Of a stretch of DNA of 7,361 bases, positions 6,372 through 7,361 are shown one piece after another (position 1 is the first letter of the stretch; every line of letters begins with the position of its first letter). Origin of the DNA: UBA4055 sp036721445 (GTDB lineage: Bacteria; UBA4055); assembly GCA_036721445.1 (NCBI GenBank), contig DAIMKZ010000107.1, positions 1 through 7,361 on the forward strand, given 5' to 3'. The position numbers and the translations under genes are program-made. The notes under the pieces were generated by a model. That model was not told where the DNA came from, ran no database searches, and saw only the letters and a program-made list of their open reading frames with translations.

Positions 6372-7040
6372 TCAGTCAAGATTTTCGTACAGGTATTTTA
6401 CCTGTTCCCTAAGTTTGTACTCCAGTTCTCTTGAATTGTCATACAAAGGTTTAAGAGCTTTTTTTGCCTTTTCAATTTTTCCCGCCTGAATGAAACTGTT
6501 CCCGGCATAGTATAAAGTACGGTCCCTGTGGAGTTCTCTGTCGGCGTAAGCGGCTTTCATATAATATTCACCGGCTTTTTCTGCCAATTCAGGCTTTTTT
6601 TCTGTCAGCCATTTATCCATGTAGAGTCCGCCGAGAAGATTATTAACAGAAAATTTGAAGGTTTCGTTCACTGTTACGGATCTATTGTTTTCAAGAAGTT
6701 TAATCGCTTCGTCACTGCTGTTCTTTCTCATGTAGGATCTTGCGACCAGTATCAGAATATCTCCTGCAGAATCAAAACCTGAGAATGTATCAATATACGC
6801 CGGTCCTTTTGATATTACGAGATCGTCATTCCCGTCATAGAACGCTTTCTGTATCTCAAAAAGTTTATCAGCGGATGCAAGCTTATTTTTTTCTTTGTTC
6901 GAAGCGTAAACGTTAACTGAGATTATGATAACAGCGATCATAACGACAATGGCTGTTATATGATTTCTGTATTTTTTTAGGAACTCATATACGGCCATCA
7001 TTTCTTCATTTTCCGGTTTTCTTCTGTACTTGATATTCAT
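6372..7040 (-). CDS. Membrane-anchored TPR protein, YfgM-like
   Basis: 222-aa protein with a short basic cytoplasmic N-terminus (MNIKYRRKP), one transmembrane helix (about residues 27-46) and a long outer-facing region of helical repeats. The N-terminal pattern (acidic EFLKKYRNHI, then the helix, then an Ala/Lys-rich helix) and repeats such as SAGDILILVARSYMRKNSSD (91-110), AEKAGEYYMKAAYADREL (153-170) and YAGNSFIQAGKIEKAKKAL (178-196) resemble TPR_21/YfgM proteins. YfgM is an ancillary partner of the SecYEG translocon and periplasmic chaperones. That is a family-level guess; other TM-TPR proteins look similar. The ATG at 7040 has AAAGGAG eight bases upstream. The frame is open further upstream to 7157, but that part overlaps tRNA-Arg and is not coding. 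It lies downstream of the tRNA on the same strand and may be co-transcribed with it. Confidence 0.72.
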   Translation of the reverse strand: MNIKYRRKPENEEMMAVYEFLKKYRNHITAIVVMIAVIIISVNVYASNKEKNKLASADKLFEIQKAFYDGNDDLVISKGPAYIDTFSGFDSAGDILILVARSYMRKNSSDEAIKLLENNRSVTVNETFKFSVNNLLGGLYMDKWLTEKKPELAEKAGEYYMKAAYADRELHRDRTLYYAGNSFIQAGKIEKAKKALKPLYDNSRELEYKLREQVKYLYENLD

Positions 7041-7048
7041 TTTATATT

Positions 7049-7055
7049 CTCCTTT
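7049..7055 (-). promoter_or_regulatory. Ribosome binding site deciding the TPR gene start
   Basis: The complement of 7049-7055 reads AAAGGAG, eight bases before ATG 7040. It selects this internal ATG over upstream in-frame start codons that would run the protein into the tRNA gene. Confidence 0.8.
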
Positions 7056-7090
7056 TTGCAAATCTAAATCAGTTTTTATACGCTCGCTCT

Positions 7091-7111
7091 TGGTGCTCCC
7101 GAGAGAAGTTG
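7091..7111 (-). repeat. Displaced partial copy of the tRNA-Arg 3' end, with encoded CCA
   Basis: On the plus strand 7091-7111 matches 7124-7144 (the tRNA 3' end and just beyond) at 18 of 21 positions, offset by 33 bases. Read on the minus strand it gives CAACT, TCTCT, then CGGGAGC and ACCA: part of the T loop, the T-stem 3' side, an acceptor 3' strand perfectly complementary to the tRNA 5' end, a discriminator A and CCA. The real tRNA copy instead ends CGGGAGT-A-CAA, with a G1:U72 wobble and no CCA. The copy lacks the TTC of a T loop, so it cannot replace the tRNA's own T arm in a contiguous fold. Confidence 0.75.
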
Positions 7112-7126
7112 CCTTTTCAAGGTTTG

Positions 7127-7199
7127 TACTCCCGAGAGGAGTTGAACCTCCGACCAATGGTTTAGGAAACCACTGCTCTATCCACTGAGCTACGGGAGC
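7127..7199 (-). tRNA. tRNA-Arg (anticodon CCT)
   Basis: The 73-base cloverleaf folds completely on the minus strand: acceptor GCTCCCG/CGGGAGT (7 bp, ending in a G1:U72 wobble), D arm GCTC-AGTGGATA-GAGC, anticodon arm GTGGT-TTCCTAA-ACCAT with anticodon CCT (complement of 7164-7166), a 5-base variable loop TGGTC, T arm GGAGG-TTCAACT-CCTCT and discriminator A73. CCT reads the AGG arginine codon, which is used repeatedly in this window. CCA is not encoded directly after A73, so CCA must be added by tRNA nucleotidyltransferase. A near-consensus promoter lies just upstream. No terminator follows before the TPR gene, so joint transcription is plausible. Confidence 0.95.
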
Positions 7200-7223
7200 A
7201 ACATTCTATTTTAAAGAGTATCG

Positions 7224-7252
7224 AATATAAAAAAACACCGCGGTTTTGTCAA
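7224..7252 (-). promoter_or_regulatory. Sigma70-type promoter of tRNA-Arg
   Basis: On the minus strand, a perfect TTGACA (complement of 7247-7252) is followed after exactly 17 bases by TATATT (complement of 7224-7229), five of six matches to the -10 consensus. Transcription would begin near 7217, about 18 bases before the mature tRNA 5' end. The spacer contains the palindrome ACCGCGGT and a T run. This is the best promoter in the window and fits a strongly expressed stable RNA. It may also drive the TPR gene. Confidence 0.8.
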
Positions 7253-7273
7253 CTTAATAATATTGAAAATCTG

Positions 7274-7302
7274 AACTTAAAACGCGTACGGCGCTTTAAG
7301 TT
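7274..7302 (-). terminator. Hairpin over the stop codon of the upstream minus-strand gene
   Basis: AACTTAAA (7274-7281) pairs with TTTAAGTT (7295-7302). Inside, after one A/C mismatch, CGC pairs with GCG around a GTACG loop. On the minus strand the 3' arm contains the TAA stop of the partial gene, and the sequence continues CAGATTTTC, so the T run is short and offset. It is placed as expected for a terminator isolating that gene from the tRNA promoter, but it is weak as an intrinsic terminator. Confidence 0.4.
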
Positions 7303-7361
7303 TGCTGAAGCTGACATTTCCTTGAGACGAAATGTCTGTCCATGTTTTTATATACCAGAAT
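7277..7361 (-). CDS. C-terminal fragment of an unidentified protein
   Basis: One minus-strand frame is open from the window edge to TAA at 7277-7279, giving 27 complete codons that end in KLKAPYAF. The other two minus frames hit stops within this stretch. Residues such as FWYIKTWTDISS and GNVSF look like ordinary protein sequence, and the stop falls within a hairpin ahead of the tRNA promoter, as expected at a gene end. The fragment is too short to name a family, and chance openness over 27 codons cannot be excluded. Confidence 0.45.
   Translation of the reverse strand, partial: FWYIKTWTDISSQGNVSFSKLKAPYAF

Noticed and set aside
6528..6782. Plus-strand open frame opposite the TPR gene
   Set aside because: It is a shadow of the TPR coding region; its Phe/Ile-rich composition is what antisense Glu/Lys-rich coding gives.
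7041..7157. N-terminal extension of the TPR protein up to an upstream in-frame start
   Set aside because: It would overlap the tRNA-Arg 3' half on the same strand, and the repeated LGST-like residues it encodes simply reflect the duplicated tRNA end. ATG 7040 has a proper AAAGGAG.
7238..7245. ACCGCGGT palindrome in the tRNA promoter spacer as an operator
   Set aside because: It is a single 8-base palindrome with no second copy or known regulator match; noted only as part of the promoter.
7313..7336. 8-bp inverted repeat GACATTTC/GAAATGTC as a terminator or operator
   Set aside because: It lies inside the likely coding end of the partial gene, is AT-rich and has no T run; chance is sufficient explanation.

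Overview
This is an AT-rich bacterial chromosomal window with dense gene packing and strong AAGGAG-type ribosome binding sites. The genes suggest a Gram-negative-type cell: a long (67K-class) SppA, a YfgM-like membrane-anchored TPR protein and a secreted protein with a signal peptide. Heavy ATA/AAA/AGA codon use and the gene mix would fit an FCB-type or candidate-phylum bacterium (Cloacimonadota/Delongbacteria-like), but that is inference and cannot be settled from this window. The genetic code looks standard: genes end in TAA, TAG and TGA.

Layout. (1) Bases 1-153, minus strand: the signal-peptide end of a secreted protein that runs out of the window. It diverges from the next block across an AT-rich spacer (154-346). 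(2) Bases 347-4909, plus strand, a tight four-gene operon: purE (class I N5-CAIR mutase); a polyprenol-phosphate mannose synthase-type glycosyltransferase that starts at TTG inside purE; a 531-aa GT2 glycosyltransferase fused to the membrane and Rossmann-like half of a sugar-phosphate transferase, without that family's catalytic domain; and sppA. (3) Bases 4911-7361, minus strand and convergent with sppA (1 base apart). In transcription order: the 3' end of an unidentified gene, tRNA-Arg(CCT) with a very good sigma70-type promoter, a YfgM-like TPR protein, a CbiQ/EcfT-like membrane protein gene broken by one in-frame TGA, and truA, which overlaps the broken gene by ATGA.

How the parts fit. 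The two glycosyltransferases probably act together at the cytoplasmic membrane in polyprenyl-linked glycan assembly (inferred). PurE (purine synthesis) and SppA (cleared signal peptides and membrane protein turnover) are housekeeping genes in the same transcription unit. On the other strand, tRNA-Arg, truA (tRNA pseudouridine synthesis) and the YfgM-like protein form a translation/secretion group, and the EcfT-like gene next to truA recalls the ecfA-ecfA-ecfT-truA order of other bacteria.

The items most worth a second look are the GT2/PHPT-type fusion lacking its catalytic half, the single in-frame UGA in the EcfT-like gene, and a displaced copy of the tRNA-Arg 3' end that carries an encoded CCA. 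I did not see CRISPR arrays, insertion sequences or a defence system.
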